A DNA stretch of 64,000 bases from Phocaeicola_A sp045647865 (GTDB lineage: Bacteria; Bacteroidota; Bacteroidia; Bacteroidales; Bacteroidaceae). The notes under the pieces were generated by a model, which searched no databases, was not told where the DNA came from, and was given only the letters and a program-made list of their open reading frames with translations. Of the stretch, positions 46,042 to 55,043 are shown in pieces. The translations under genes and the position numbers were made by a program. The stretch covers positions 61,396 to 125,395 of the forward strand of contig JAZRMW010000040.1 in the NCBI GenBank assembly GCA_045647865.1, given 5' to 3'. Each line of letters begins with the position of its first letter. Position 1 is the stretch's first letter.

Positions 46042-49000
46042 ATGAATAAACGATTTTACTCTTTTCTTTTTTTCCTACTGTTAATGATAGTGGGAATGGA
46101 TTTGTCGGCACAGCAACGTCGTCCGATAGATAATGAAAATCCTCTTTGGTTGATACACGTGGATGTGTGGAACAAGGCTGATCCGCAAAAGATCATTGAC
46201 TTGATTCCTGATGACATCAAGCCGTATGTCTGCTTGAACCTGTCACTCTCGTGTCAGTATGATCCGGAGCAGGATGTCTATAAGATGCCTCAGAATGCCA
46301 TCCGTACTTACAAGTCTTGGGCCACAGTTTGTCAGCACAACAATATGTGGTTTACATGCCAACCCGCCAGTGGTGGACATACCCACATTCAGGATGATGA
46401 TTTGGAGATTTTTGAATATTTCTATAAATGTTATCCCAACTTCCTTGGTTGGAACTATTGTGAACAATTCTGGGGGTTCGATGAACCGAATGATAAGAGT
46501 TCTAGTTCACAAACTGACCGTTTGGCGCTATTTGCCAAATTAGTACCCATGGCACATAAGTATGGAGGTTTCCTTACGATCAGTTTCTGTGGTAACGTTT
46601 GGTCACATCCGCTCAATCCTATGGGTATGATGAAGCGTAATACGGATTTGTTAAAAGCTTGTAAGGATTATCCCGAAGCTTGTTTGTGGCTTTACAAATA
46701 TACGACCTCTTCTTGTTTTTATAACAATGAGAGTGTGACCATAGGACCTTTCATCAGTGGTTTGGCTACGAATTATGGCGTGCGTTATGACAACTGTGGA
46801 TGGAATGGAGCACTGGATGCCATTTTAGGAGAAGGACACGGCAAGAAATATCCCACTGCTGCCGGATTGGGTACGGTGATGGAACAGACTTGTGTGAATG
46901 GTGGTGCTGTTTGGGACGGTCCTGAGTTGATTTGGACAGAGGATTTCCAGAATCTCAGCAATACAACGGTGGATGGATATCAGCGTCGCAATTGGGGTAC
47001 ATTCAATAGCTTCAAGGGAGGATGGATTGACATGTTCCGTAAGATTATTGACGGAACCATGCGTATCCCTTCACGCAAAGAGGTGGTGGAGAATACCAAG
47101 ATTGCTATAGTCAACGATATCCAGAGTGGTAATGATGAACAAAAATATGCTGTATGGGGAGATCTCTATGATAACCTCTATAAGCAAACTGACCCATTCA
47201 ACCGTGGAAATGGACAATGGATGGATAACTTTTGCTATTTCAAGAAGACGGGTCGTTATGCTGCCATTCCTATTGTTATTGCAATGTATGATTCTGTAGC
47301 TAAGGCAATTCCCGTACAAGTGAAGAAATCCAGCTATCAGTCTCGTTGGGGATCACAGACGGCCAAAGTGAGTGACTTCAATAAACAGTATGCCGAAGTG
47401 AGCGAGGGAGACCTATATGTTTCTCGTCGTGGCAACCAACTCATTACTTATACTCCCTATACCTATTTAAATAAGAAAAAGACAGCTTCGGCCAAGATTC
47501 CTTTGCTCTATAACCGTTGTGACTCTTTGGAATTGACTTATAACAAACTCAGTAGTGGTACTATCCGTGAGTTCGGTGACAGTATTGTATTCTATTTGAA
47601 CAACTATCGTATGGACTCTACTGTGACATTGGTTGATAAGATTGTGGTTCGTGGAGCTAAGGAGAAACCGACCTATTCAGCTAAGGGACGTAATCTTACC
47701 AAGTACTCAACAACTACTGATTGGGATGAAACAACTGGAACATTCACTGTCAATTTGAAACATATGGGCGGTGTTGATTTGGTTATCCGAACAAGTGGTG
47801 CCGACCTTCCCGAAGGTAAACTGACTGATGCTCCTGCTATTGCCGCTCTTGGTATTCCTCAACAGCCTGGTGAATATAAGGGTAGCATTATCATTGAAGC
47901 CGAAGATATGGATTATAAGAGTATCAAGAGTTGTGTGACCGACCCCTATGGTTGGTATCCTTCTGTGCGTGGTCATGCAGGTAATGGTTTTATGGATATG
48001 GGAACAAACACTTCTGGTTCGCTTCGTCATCAGTTGAATTGTACGAATCCCGGTAAGCATACGATTGCAGTTCGATACACATCTCCTTCCAAGGCTGGAA
48101 ACATTTCAGTTACGGTGAATGGAATGAAATATACCGTGAAGTGTGAACAAACGGCAACTAACGAGTGGCGTAAAGTCTCTGTTACGAGCAATTTGAAGGA
48201 AGGTCAAAATAACCTGATCATCAACAATGTTGGTGGTGCGGCCATGTATATAGACCAAATAATCTATATTCCCGAAGGCATTGAGGAAGAGAAATTCCAA
48301 GTGACAATCCGCGAAAGCGAAGCAGGAACTGTTGTCGCTAATGTGACAGAAGCCGTAGAAGGTCAAGTAGTTCAACTTACCGTCTCTCCGAACGAAGGTT
48401 TCGCTCATGTTGGATGGGAAGTCATTCACGGTAATGTCACTATCAGTGAAGACAATTCTTTTGTGATGCCTGACGATATCGTGACTTTGCAACCGCTCTT
48501 TGCTGACCAAACAGCTGTGTATGCGTTGGATTATACAAATGTTCTGAACGGTACTATTCCAGAAGGATGGCGTACGCATGATGGTTCTGATATTCATGAG
48601 TATCCCAATTCTTATGGTTCAGGTTCACGTACGATGATTGGTTTTGGCGGTTATCAAGGTAAAGGTCTTTATTGGCGTGTGACCAAAGCTGAATATGGAA
48701 TGCAGAGCGCATATCCGCTTACTCTTAAAGTTGGCACTTATAAGTTGAGCTATGCTATGGCTGCATGGAAGGGAACTCCGAAGTATAAGGTAAGCATCAT
48801 CAATAAGAATACCAACAAGGTTATTACTACTTCTTCAGTTCTTAATGCCACTCCAAATGCCAATGGTAATACAGGAGCTGATCTCTCTTCTGCTAAATTT
48901 TATGAACAGGAATTCAGCATATCTGAGGCTGGCAACTATGTCATCCGTTTCCAAAACAATGGATCAGGTTTCGATGAGTTCTTGCTCCTTGAGTGCCGTA

Positions 49001-49158
49001 TTAACAGCAAGCCTTCTGCTATTGAAGATGTCTTGAGTACACCTTCATCGGTGAAAGCTATCTATGATGTGAATGGTATTCGTCGCGAGTCTCTCCAACG
49101 TGGTTTGAACATTATCCATACTGAAGATGGTAAGGTTCGTAAATTCTTTATGAAGTAA
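46042..49158 (+). CDS. GH98 multidomain endo-xylanase-like enzyme
   Basis: A 1038-residue secreted protein, signal peptide ~1-24 (LSAQ). GH98 catalytic domain at ~30-360 (NPLWLIHVDVWNKADPQKII) with E141 (NYCEQF), D250 (RYDNCG) and E295 (GPELIW), closely matching the E158/D251/E301 spacing of Streptococcus Sp4GH98. The GH98 C-terminal beta domain follows (~380-600), then a CBM6/35-type module at ~616-750 (IIIEAEDMDY), an InlB-repeat/FN-like module at ~755-825, a further beta-sandwich at ~825-990, and a tail (IYDVNGIRRESLQRG). In Bacteroides, GH98 enzymes with this context are endo-xylanases for highly substituted xylans, rather than blood-group galactosidases. It ends before a strong terminator, so it is a single-gene unit. 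Confidence 0.9.
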   Translation: MNKRFYSFLFFLLLMIVGMDLSAQQRRPIDNENPLWLIHVDVWNKADPQKIIDLIPDDIKPYVCLNLSLSCQYDPEQDVYKMPQNAIRTYKSWATVCQHNNMWFTCQPASGGHTHIQDDDLEIFEYFYKCYPNFLGWNYCEQFWGFDEPNDKSSSSQTDRLALFAKLVPMAHKYGGFLTISFCGNVWSHPLNPMGMMKRNTDLLKACKDYPEACLWLYKYTTSSCFYNNESVTIGPFISGLATNYGVRYDNCGWNGALDAILGEGHGKKYPTAAGLGTVMEQTCVNGGAVWDGPELIWTEDFQNLSNTTVDGYQRRNWGTFNSFKGGWIDMFRKIIDGTMRIPSRKEVVENTKIAIVNDIQSGNDEQKYAVWGDLYDNLYKQTDPFNRGNGQWMDNFCYFKKTGRYAAIPIVIAMYDSVAKAIPVQVKKSSYQSRWGSQTAKVSDFNKQYAEVSEGDLYVSRRGNQLITYTPYTYLNKKKTASAKIPLLYNRCDSLELTYNKLSSGTIREFGDSIVFYLNNYRMDSTVTLVDKIVVRGAKEKPTYSAKGRNLTKYSTTTDWDETTGTFTVNLKHMGGVDLVIRTSGADLPEGKLTDAPAIAALGIPQQPGEYKGSIIIEAEDMDYKSIKSCVTDPYGWYPSVRGHAGNGFMDMGTNTSGSLRHQLNCTNPGKHTIAVRYTSPSKAGNISVTVNGMKYTVKCEQTATNEWRKVSVTSNLKEGQNNLIINNVGGAAMYIDQIIYIPEGIEEEKFQVTIRESEAGTVVANVTEAVEGQVVQLTVSPNEGFAHVGWEVIHGNVTISEDNSFVMPDDIVTLQPLFADQTAVYALDYTNVLNGTIPEGWRTHDGSDIHEYPNSYGSGSRTMIGFGGYQGKGLYWRVTKAEYGMQSAYPLTLKVGTYKLSYAMAAWKGTPKYKVSIINKNTNKVITTSSVLNATPNANGNTGADLSSAKFYEQEFSISEAGNYVIRFQNNGSGFDEFLLLECRINSKPSAIEDVLSTPSSVKAIYDVNGIRRESLQRGLNIIHTEDGKVRKFFMK

Positions 49159-49188
49159 TTAGATTGTATAGATAACGGTTCTGAACGA

Positions 49189-49225
49189 AAAGAGGGTCGT
49201 ACCTTGTGGTACGGCCCTCTTTCTC
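49189..49225. terminator. Bidirectional terminator between GH98 and alcohol dehydrogenase
   Basis: AAAGAGGGTCGTACC and GGTACGGCCCTCTTT pair over 15 bp (one G-U) with loop TTGT, followed by TCTCT. Between convergent genes, so it can act both ways. Confidence 0.85.
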
Positions 49226-49286
49226 TATAGGTTTATGTGATTCATGTGCTATAATATATGGGCACATGATATCAGTGGATGGCGTC

Positions 49287-50468
49287 TTACTTTGCCATTG
49301 TATAAATAGCTTCCATGTCCTCAGCATGAAGCACCTTGAAGCAACCTTGGGTCGCCTTGTAGTCGCGGCTGCATTTGCGCACCATTTCCTTGATTTCCTC
49401 GTCGGTAATGTCGCGTCCGATGAGTTCGTGGATGTTGATGGGCATACCGATAGCGTGGTAGAAACGTTCCATGGCTTCGATTCCCTTCAGGGCTGTACCT
49501 TCGGGGTCGCTAAAGTCGTTGGGGACTCCCAATACATTTACAGCAAAACGAACGAAACGGCTCACATTCTCCTTATACACATAGCGTGCCCATGAGGGCC
49601 ATACAGCTGCGAGTCCGGCACCGTGGGTCACGTCGAACATGCCACTCAGTTCGTGCTCCAATTGATGGGTTGCCCAATCGTCGGCCACACCACAACCTGT
49701 GAGACCATTATGTGCAATGCTGCCACCCCACATGATTTGGGCACGATGGCGGTAATCCTCGGGATTTTTCAGCACGGCAAACACGCTGTCCATCAGTGTG
49801 CGCATGATGGATTCGGCTACTTCGGTCGTAAGTGTCATGTCATCGTCATGGGTGAAGTAACGCTCCATGGTGTGCATAATCATGTCTGTCACACCTGCGG
49901 CTGTTTGGTAGGGTGGGAGAGTAAAGGTGCGGCAGGGATTCATGATGGCAAATCTCGGACGTGAGATGTCGTTGGAATAGCCCAACTTCACATCGCCCTC
50001 CTCTTTGGTCACTACACTGGATTCGCTCATCTCGCTACCTGCTGCTGGGATGGTGAGCACACTGGCCAGGGGCAGACACTCCGTAGCCTCATTCTTTCCT
50101 AAGTAGAAGTCCCACACATCACCTTCGTAGGGAACACCGAAGGCTATACCTTTCGCTGAGTCGATGACACTGCCACCGCCTACTGCCAAGATGAAATCTA
50201 CACCTTCTTTACGGCAAAGGTCGATGCCCTCGTAAATCTTCGACAAACGCGGATTGGGAACCACGCCACCTAACTTCACATACTCAATACCAGCTTCGCT
50301 AAGCAGATTGCACATCTTGTCTAACAAACCAGATTTGATAGCACTTTGTCCGCCATAATGTACCAACACCTTGTGTCCGCCATACTTCTTTACCAGATGG
50401 GCCACCTGTTCTTCTGACTCCTTGCCGAAGACCACTTCGGTGGGAGCATAATAGTTGAAATCTTTCAT
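49287..50468 (-). CDS. Iron-containing alcohol dehydrogenase (butanol dehydrogenase-like)
   Basis: A 393-residue soluble enzyme of the type III alcohol dehydrogenase family: MKDFNYYAPTEVVFG start, AVGGGSVIDSAKGIAFG dinucleotide-binding block and the metal-binding H-rich segment THQLEHELSGMFDVTHGAGL. Close to the NAD(P)H-dependent YqhD/BDH group that reduces aldehydes. It may dispose of reductant or of toxic aldehydes made during fermentation. It is followed by a word-repeat inverted element, and no -7 box is clear upstream. Confidence 0.92.
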   Translation of the reverse strand: MKDFNYYAPTEVVFGKESEEQVAHLVKKYGGHKVLVHYGGQSAIKSGLLDKMCNLLSEAGIEYVKLGGVVPNPRLSKIYEGIDLCRKEGVDFILAVGGGSVIDSAKGIAFGVPYEGDVWDFYLGKNEATECLPLASVLTIPAAGSEMSESSVVTKEEGDVKLGYSNDISRPRFAIMNPCRTFTLPPYQTAAGVTDMIMHTMERYFTHDDDMTLTTEVAESIMRTLMDSVFAVLKNPEDYRHRAQIMWGGSIAHNGLTGCGVADDWATHQLEHELSGMFDVTHGAGLAAVWPSWARYVYKENVSRFVRFAVNVLGVPNDFSDPEGTALKGIEAMERFYHAIGMPINIHELIGRDITDEEIKEMVRKCSRDYKATQGCFKVLHAEDMEAIYTMAK

Positions 50469-50546
50469 GTCTTTTGTACTTTTTAAGTCCCCTCTAACTC
50501 CCTAAAAAGGGGAGGATTCAGGGATATGGTTATTTGTTCAATTTTT

Positions 50547-50680
50547 AATTGTAGGAGTGTAGGAGGTAGGAGTGTCGCTTCGCTAAGGAGTGTAGACGAT
50601 ACTGCTGCTTGCATTTCCTGCCTGTCAGGAGTTAAGCTATTGTCTACACTTCTACACTCCTGCCTCCTACATTCCTAATT
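50547..50680. repeat. Intergenic inverted repeat D (core-bearing)
   Basis: Left arm 50547-50575 (AATTGTAGGAGTGTAGGAGG...) pairs imperfectly with the right arm 50651-50680; an inner pair AGGAGTGTAGACGATA (50587-50602) matches TATTGTCTACACTTCT (50638-50653) with two mismatches. The segment CGCTTCGCTAAGGAGTGTAG (from 50578), continuing to 50611, recurs almost unchanged at 57301-57336 and partly at 54940. A separate hairpin TCCCCT/AGGGGA lies at 50488-50512. It occupies the gap between the ABC permease and the alcohol dehydrogenase. Confidence 0.8.
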
Positions 50681-50681
50681 T

Positions 50682-53093
50682 TTACCCCTTGCAAATCTCA
50701 TCCGCCGGATGGGCGGTTGCCGTCTTCCATACGCGCCAACCGATGCATAGGGCGACGAGCAGGGCCACAAGGAGGAAGATGCCGACATATATCCACCACG
50801 GGATTTCCGTTTGCACCACGTATTGCTCCAACCACGGTTTCATGCAGGCGTAGCCGATGGGGAAGGCCACTGCAGCTGCCACTCCTTGCAACATCATGTA
50901 TTCAACGATGAACATATCGAGGATGTCCTTCGTGGTAGCACCGAACACTTTGCGCACGGCAATCTCTTTCCTTCTCTGTTCGCAGGTGAGCATTATCATC
51001 GACCACACACCAAAGAGGGCGATGAGGATGCAGACGCCGGTGGTGATGAAGAGGAGGAGGCGCAGATTGTCTTCGGACTTCAGCATTCTGCTGTATGTCT
51101 CTGTCAAGTATGTCCAATCGGAGACTTTGAAGGGAAGTTCCCGCTCCTTGAAAAATGTTTCCGCCCTTTTCTCCAATGCCTGCTTCATTTCAGGGTGATA
51201 GCGGAAAATGATGCTTCCTCCCGCTTTGGGAAATCCACCGACATTAGGGAGAATATAGGGTTCGGATTTTGTCAGGGGTGATATGTTGTGGAAATCTTTG
51301 ACTACACCAACTATCTTCTGTCCCCAATGCAGTTTTTTGCCTAAGGGCTCTCTCCATCCGCTCTGGTGGACAAATGCTTCGTTCACGACCGCCTCGGACT
51401 TGTCGTCATCGTTCGGCCATCGTCCTTGGAGCAAGGTCAGGCCATAGAAGTCGGCCACCTCTTTATTGATGTCCAGCCGGTATACTTGTATGTTCTCAAG
51501 CAGATCGGGAAAGTCTTTTTTCAATAGGGGGATACGGCTTGAACTGTAGTACGGGTAAATGGGGCGCGAACATCTAATCAGGGTGTCTATTTCAGGGCAC
51601 GAACGCAGGAAGGATATGACCTCTTCGTGTTTGTCCTGATAGTTGTTGCTCATATGCCAGACGATGCGGTTCTCCCGCTCGAAGCCTATGTCGCCGTGGC
51701 GCAGGGTGTCCAATTGCTTCAACAATACTACCGTGCAGAAGATGCAGAAGATGCTGATGCCCATCTGCAGGGTGGTGCTGATGTATCTGAACAGGTTGTA
51801 TCTGGCCAATCCGCCTGTACCGGTGATGCTACTCTGCAACGACTGGCGACGGAAATACCAGATGAATGGCACGGAGACAAGCAGGGATATGGTGAAAACC
51901 AACAGAATGTACCACAGGATTTCTTGACAGAAGAAAAGTTTCATCTCTGAGCGTAATTGCGAATACCAGTAGTAGAAGTGTCCACGACGTCCGGCCTGCA
52001 AATCGGCCAAGGTCAGGAAATCTTCCATCAGGCCGAATGTCACGAAGAGGCCAAGAAGCAAAGCGATGACCAGCAACAGACCATATTCGGTGATGAACTG
52101 AAGCATCAGATTCCTGCCCGTGGCACCGAAGACCGTGCGCAGGGCAATCTCGCGCTTGCGGATGAAGAGGCGGTTGATGAACATGGTCAGGTAGTTCAAC
52201 AGGGCGCACGAGATAAGCAATATGCAGGCGATGGAGAACAAATGGATGTGGTTCAGCTTGAACTTGGAGTGGTTCTCATAGACCCTGTTGGAATGATACA
52301 GTTCGGTCAGTGGGACGAGTTTTGGCCTTTCCTCGGGACGCATGTGGCCCAGGTATTCGTCCTTTGACATGGCATCGTACCATTCATTGGACAGAAACCT
52401 TATTGTATCCAGCTTGGCATTCAGCTTCTGTATGTCCACTTTGGGCGATACATGTGCCATGATGTGTAACTGGGCACAAAAATCCTCGGGGAAATCTGCG
52501 GGCTTCCGGCTCAGCAGGTGGAAATGGAAGTTGCTGTGCTCGCCCCATGAGCGGAATACGGCGGCTACGGTCAGGGTCTGTTCGTATCTCAAACCTTTGT
52601 AGGTATTCAGGAGTGTGAGCTGTTTCCCGATGGGCGATCCGTCTTTACACAATTTGGCAAACTGGTCGCTGATGGCCACCTCGTGTTCGTTGTGTACGAA
52701 GGAGGTGCTGCCTTCAAGGATGTCCAACCCGAACAGGTTTACAAAGTTCGTGTCGTTCATCAGCCATCTGGTATTGTAAAGGGAGTGTCTTATTCCGTTG
52801 ATGGAGTCGGGGTAGTTGTTGGTCACATGGGTCAATCGGCCCAGCTCAGGAATCTCCTGCAATGCGCGGATATTCATGTAGTAATGTCTCAACATGTAAT
52901 CATTTTCCATGGTGACCACATGGATATTCTCCGCATCCTTATGAAACGCGTCATACGTCGTTTCATACTTTATCCACATGCTTGCCAGTGCGAAGCAGGC
53001 GAAGCCGATGGCCAGGCTGACGATGCTGACCACGGATTGCAGGCGGTATTTGACGAGTTGTTGCCAGGCAAGGCTCAAATAGTGTCTAATCAT
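50682..53093 (-). CDS. ABC transporter permease, MacB/FtsX type
   Basis: An 803-residue membrane protein: cytoplasmic N-end, first helix (VSIVSLAIGFACFALASMW), large periplasmic MacB-like domain, three helices of an FtsX core (LFSIACILLISCALLNYLTMF, LRTVFGATGRNLMLQFITEYG), then a second repeat with YDTLRHG-type periplasmic domain and a second FtsX core (IAVRKVFGATTKDILDMFIVEY). The FGAT-QF and FGAT-MF blocks are the FtsX motif. Such permeases need an ATPase for lipoprotein or peptide export; none is in the window. Regulation: a near-perfect -33/-7 promoter upstream. No link to xylan use is visible. Confidence 0.88.
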   Translation of the reverse strand: MIRHYLSLAWQQLVKYRLQSVVSIVSLAIGFACFALASMWIKYETTYDAFHKDAENIHVVTMENDYMLRHYYMNIRALQEIPELGRLTHVTNNYPDSINGIRHSLYNTRWLMNDTNFVNLFGLDILEGSTSFVHNEHEVAISDQFAKLCKDGSPIGKQLTLLNTYKGLRYEQTLTVAAVFRSWGEHSNFHFHLLSRKPADFPEDFCAQLHIMAHVSPKVDIQKLNAKLDTIRFLSNEWYDAMSKDEYLGHMRPEERPKLVPLTELYHSNRVYENHSKFKLNHIHLFSIACILLISCALLNYLTMFINRLFIRKREIALRTVFGATGRNLMLQFITEYGLLLVIALLLGLFVTFGLMEDFLTLADLQAGRRGHFYYWYSQLRSEMKLFFCQEILWYILLVFTISLLVSVPFIWYFRRQSLQSSITGTGGLARYNLFRYISTTLQMGISIFCIFCTVVLLKQLDTLRHGDIGFERENRIVWHMSNNYQDKHEEVISFLRSCPEIDTLIRCSRPIYPYYSSSRIPLLKKDFPDLLENIQVYRLDINKEVADFYGLTLLQGRWPNDDDKSEAVVNEAFVHQSGWREPLGKKLHWGQKIVGVVKDFHNISPLTKSEPYILPNVGGFPKAGGSIIFRYHPEMKQALEKRAETFFKERELPFKVSDWTYLTETYSRMLKSEDNLRLLLFITTGVCILIALFGVWSMIMLTCEQRRKEIAVRKVFGATTKDILDMFIVEYMMLQGVAAAVAFPIGYACMKPWLEQYVVQTEIPWWIYVGIFLLVALLVALCIGWRVWKTATAHPADEICKG

Positions 53094-53116
53094 GATTTGT
53101 CATTTCTTAATGGTCG

Positions 53117-53148
53117 CAAAGATACTATTAAAAAATAGTTAGAACAAG
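53117..53148 (-). promoter_or_regulatory. Promoter of the ABC permease gene
   Basis: On the minus strand CTTG (53148-53145), 20 bp, then TATCTTTG (53124-53117): the -7 matches fully and the -33 in three of four positions. The start is 23 nt downstream. Confidence 0.6.
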
Positions 53149-53249
53149 TAAAAGCTTGTCTTTCTTTTTTTATATCTTAAGCCCAAAAACAGTTTTGCCA
53201 CACAGAAAAGCCGGTTTGCCTCTTGTATTTTTTAATTAGAGTAAAGAGA

Positions 53250-53301
53250 AAAGTTTAATCATCGACGATAACTATATAATCAACGTCGATGATTAAACTT
53301 T
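53250..53301. repeat. Perfect 18-bp inverted repeat upstream of the ABC permease
   Basis: AAAGTTTAATCATCGACG (53250-53267) and CGTCGATGATTAAACTTT (53284-53301), loop 16 nt. No long T-run follows on the plus strand; on the minus strand TTTTCTCTTT follows, so it may be a second terminator or an operator for the ABC permease. The rest of 53094-53440 shows only the promoter and the terminator listed. Confidence 0.8.
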
Positions 53302-53380
53302 AGACCAAAGCTTTTTTGTTTTTGTGACTGGCATAATAGTTTTGTACTGTAGCATTTCAAGTTTAACTCTTTTCGGATAT

Positions 53381-53420
53381 AAAAAAGAAGGTGAAGAAAC
53401 GCTTGATTCTTCACCTTCTT
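53381..53420 (-). terminator. Terminator of the GH43 gene
   Basis: AAGAAGGTGAAGAA (53385-53398) and TTCTTCACCTTCTT (53407-53420) form a 14-bp perfect stem; on the minus strand a T-run follows. It lies 20 nt after the GH43 stop codon. Confidence 0.85.
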
Positions 53421-53440
53421 GGAGATTGTTGCTTGTCACA

Positions 53441-54892
53441 TCAATGTGCGCGGAAGTTCCACTTCGAATTGTCGGTACTGAAGTCCCATTCGGCCAGAGT
53501 GGGTGTACTGTCGGCTATGGAGTAGAGCACATACTTGGTATTCAGTCCTTTTTGTCCAGGGATGGCCTTAGGCATGATGCGGAAAGTGCCATCGATGGTC
53601 TGTTCAATGCGCCACAATTGCTCGTCGGAACCATTGAATTCGGCAGCAGTACTCAATTCCAGATCGGCCGTAGCGGCCAAGGCGCGGTTGGTTCCTTCGA
53701 TAACAATCTTGTAGTAGGGACCACCCAAGTAACCGCCTGCTTCAGCTACGGGGGTGATGGTCCATCGTTGGTGGGGACGGAACATGTAGTCGCCAATGCG
53801 CACGGGGATATCGCCCTTAGGCCAGGTGTCTATAACTTCATCCAACTTTTGGGTAGCGATGGATTTCACCGGGGTATTGGGGTCGGCTCTCCAGAATGCT
53901 TGGCGGTCGTATTGCTGGCGTACGAAATCAACAGCCAGTTCGAGGGCATAGCCGCGACGCTCCGACTCTATTTCAAACGTACCTCCCTTGAAACGGTCGC
54001 CTGCTACGGGCCAACCGTTCTTCCACAACAGGGGACGGATGCCAAGCACGCTGCGTCCGCTCTGTCTGTAGTCCGCTTCGTAGTGACACGACATGATTTC
54101 TACCCCTTCGTCGATAATGGTACGTCCGAAGTGTCCGGGACCGGTCACGCTGTCACCGGCAGCAATTACCATGCGTCCGCCACCGTGATACATGTCGCGT
54201 CCTACATTATCCATATAGGGGCCGGTAACGGTGCGCGAGCGTCCTACTACTATATTATAGGTGGAGTTCACCCCGTCGCAGCAGGTCCCGTGTGTTCCCA
54301 GCAGGTAATACCATCCGTCGCGATAGATAAGGTCGGTGGCTTCGCAGTCAATGGCGATGTCCTGTTCCTTGTTCCCCTTCATACGTTCGCCCGTATTGGG
54401 GTCAAGTTCAATGAGGCGGATGGTGCCGAAGTAGGTTCCGTAGCAAACCCACAGGCGGCCTGTTGTGGGGTCTAACAGGAGACCTGGGTCGATGGCATCG
54501 TTGTCCTCCAGTCCGTCCGATGCCGCCACTTCGATGGCTTCGGTATATTTGAAGTCGGGTGATTTGGGATCGAGAGTCTTGTTCCACATGGTGAGGATGC
54601 GTCCGTTGTGTCCGCCTCCCAATCCGCCACCAGTGGCACCGTAGATAACCAGGTAGCGGTCGCCAATCTTCATGGCATCGGGGGCTGCACCTCCACCAGG
54701 ACGTTCTGCACCGCCCTTCCATGTCCAACCGTCTTCAGAGATAAGTCCTCCTCCGCCGGTTCCGAAGGTATAATACTTGCCATCGCACTCGACGATGGTC
54801 GATGGGTCGTGGATAAAGGGTTGTCCCACTTGGGAAAATGCAGTGGTGAGCGAAAAGCTCAGTAGGGTGAGGGTGGATGCTATTTTTTTCAT
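53441..54892 (-). CDS. GH43 family glycosidase (endo-arabinanase-like) with C-terminal ricin-type domain
   Basis: A 483-residue secreted enzyme, signal peptide ~1-20 (TAFSQ). The five-bladed GH43 propeller (~25-350) has base D29 in FIHDPSTIV, the DAIDPGLLLD aspartate, and a probable acid glutamate in DCEATDLIYRDGWYYLL. Glycine-rich GGGGLISEDGWTWKGG is in the first blade. The C-terminus (~360-483, RWTITPVAEAGGYLGGPYYKIV, SDEQLWRIEQTIDG) resembles a ricin-B lectin fold. The D-E-D pattern and FGTGG fit the arabinan/galactan branch of GH43, but the substrate is uncertain. It is followed by a clear terminator and preceded by repeat E, which separates it from the next GH43 on the same strand. Confidence 0.85.
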   Translation of the reverse strand: MKKIASTLTLLSFSLTTAFSQVGQPFIHDPSTIVECDGKYYTFGTGGGGLISEDGWTWKGGAERPGGGAAPDAMKIGDRYLVIYGATGGGLGGGHNGRILTMWNKTLDPKSPDFKYTEAIEVAASDGLEDNDAIDPGLLLDPTTGRLWVCYGTYFGTIRLIELDPNTGERMKGNKEQDIAIDCEATDLIYRDGWYYLLGTHGTCCDGVNSTYNIVVGRSRTVTGPYMDNVGRDMYHGGGRMVIAAGDSVTGPGHFGRTIIDEGVEIMSCHYEADYRQSGRSVLGIRPLLWKNGWPVAGDRFKGGTFEIESERRGYALELAVDFVRQQYDRQAFWRADPNTPVKSIATQKLDEVIDTWPKGDIPVRIGDYMFRPHQRWTITPVAEAGGYLGGPYYKIVIEGTNRALAATADLELSTAAEFNGSDEQLWRIEQTIDGTFRIMPKAIPGQKGLNTKYVLYSIADSTPTLAEWDFSTDNSKWNFRAH

Positions 54893-54907
54893 GATTGTTT
54901 TTTTTAT

Positions 54908-55034
54908 TAAGGAGTTCGGGAGTTCAGGAGTTGCAGAAGTTCAGACAATACTTTTGCTTGCACTTTGCGTATTTTTTAGGAGCAAGACTTTTGTCTGAAC
55001 TCCTGCAACTCCTGAACTTCTGTAACTTCTAATG
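54908..55034. repeat. Intergenic inverted repeat E
   Basis: Arms of about 50 nt: the left arm (54908-54958) reads as a chain of GAGTTCGG, GAGTTCAG, GAGTTGCAG, AAGTTCAG words, and the right arm (54979-55034) is its imperfect reverse complement (TTGTCTGAACTCCTGCAACT...). Contains AGACAATACTTTTGCTTGC, related to the core of elements D and F. It fills the gap between two GH43 genes on the minus strand. Confidence 0.85.
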
Positions 55035-55043
55035 AATATTGGT

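Noticed and set aside
53324..54475. 383-codon open frame on the plus strand
   Set aside because: Antisense to GH43; no signal peptide, domain or promoter; starts within the GH43 terminator.
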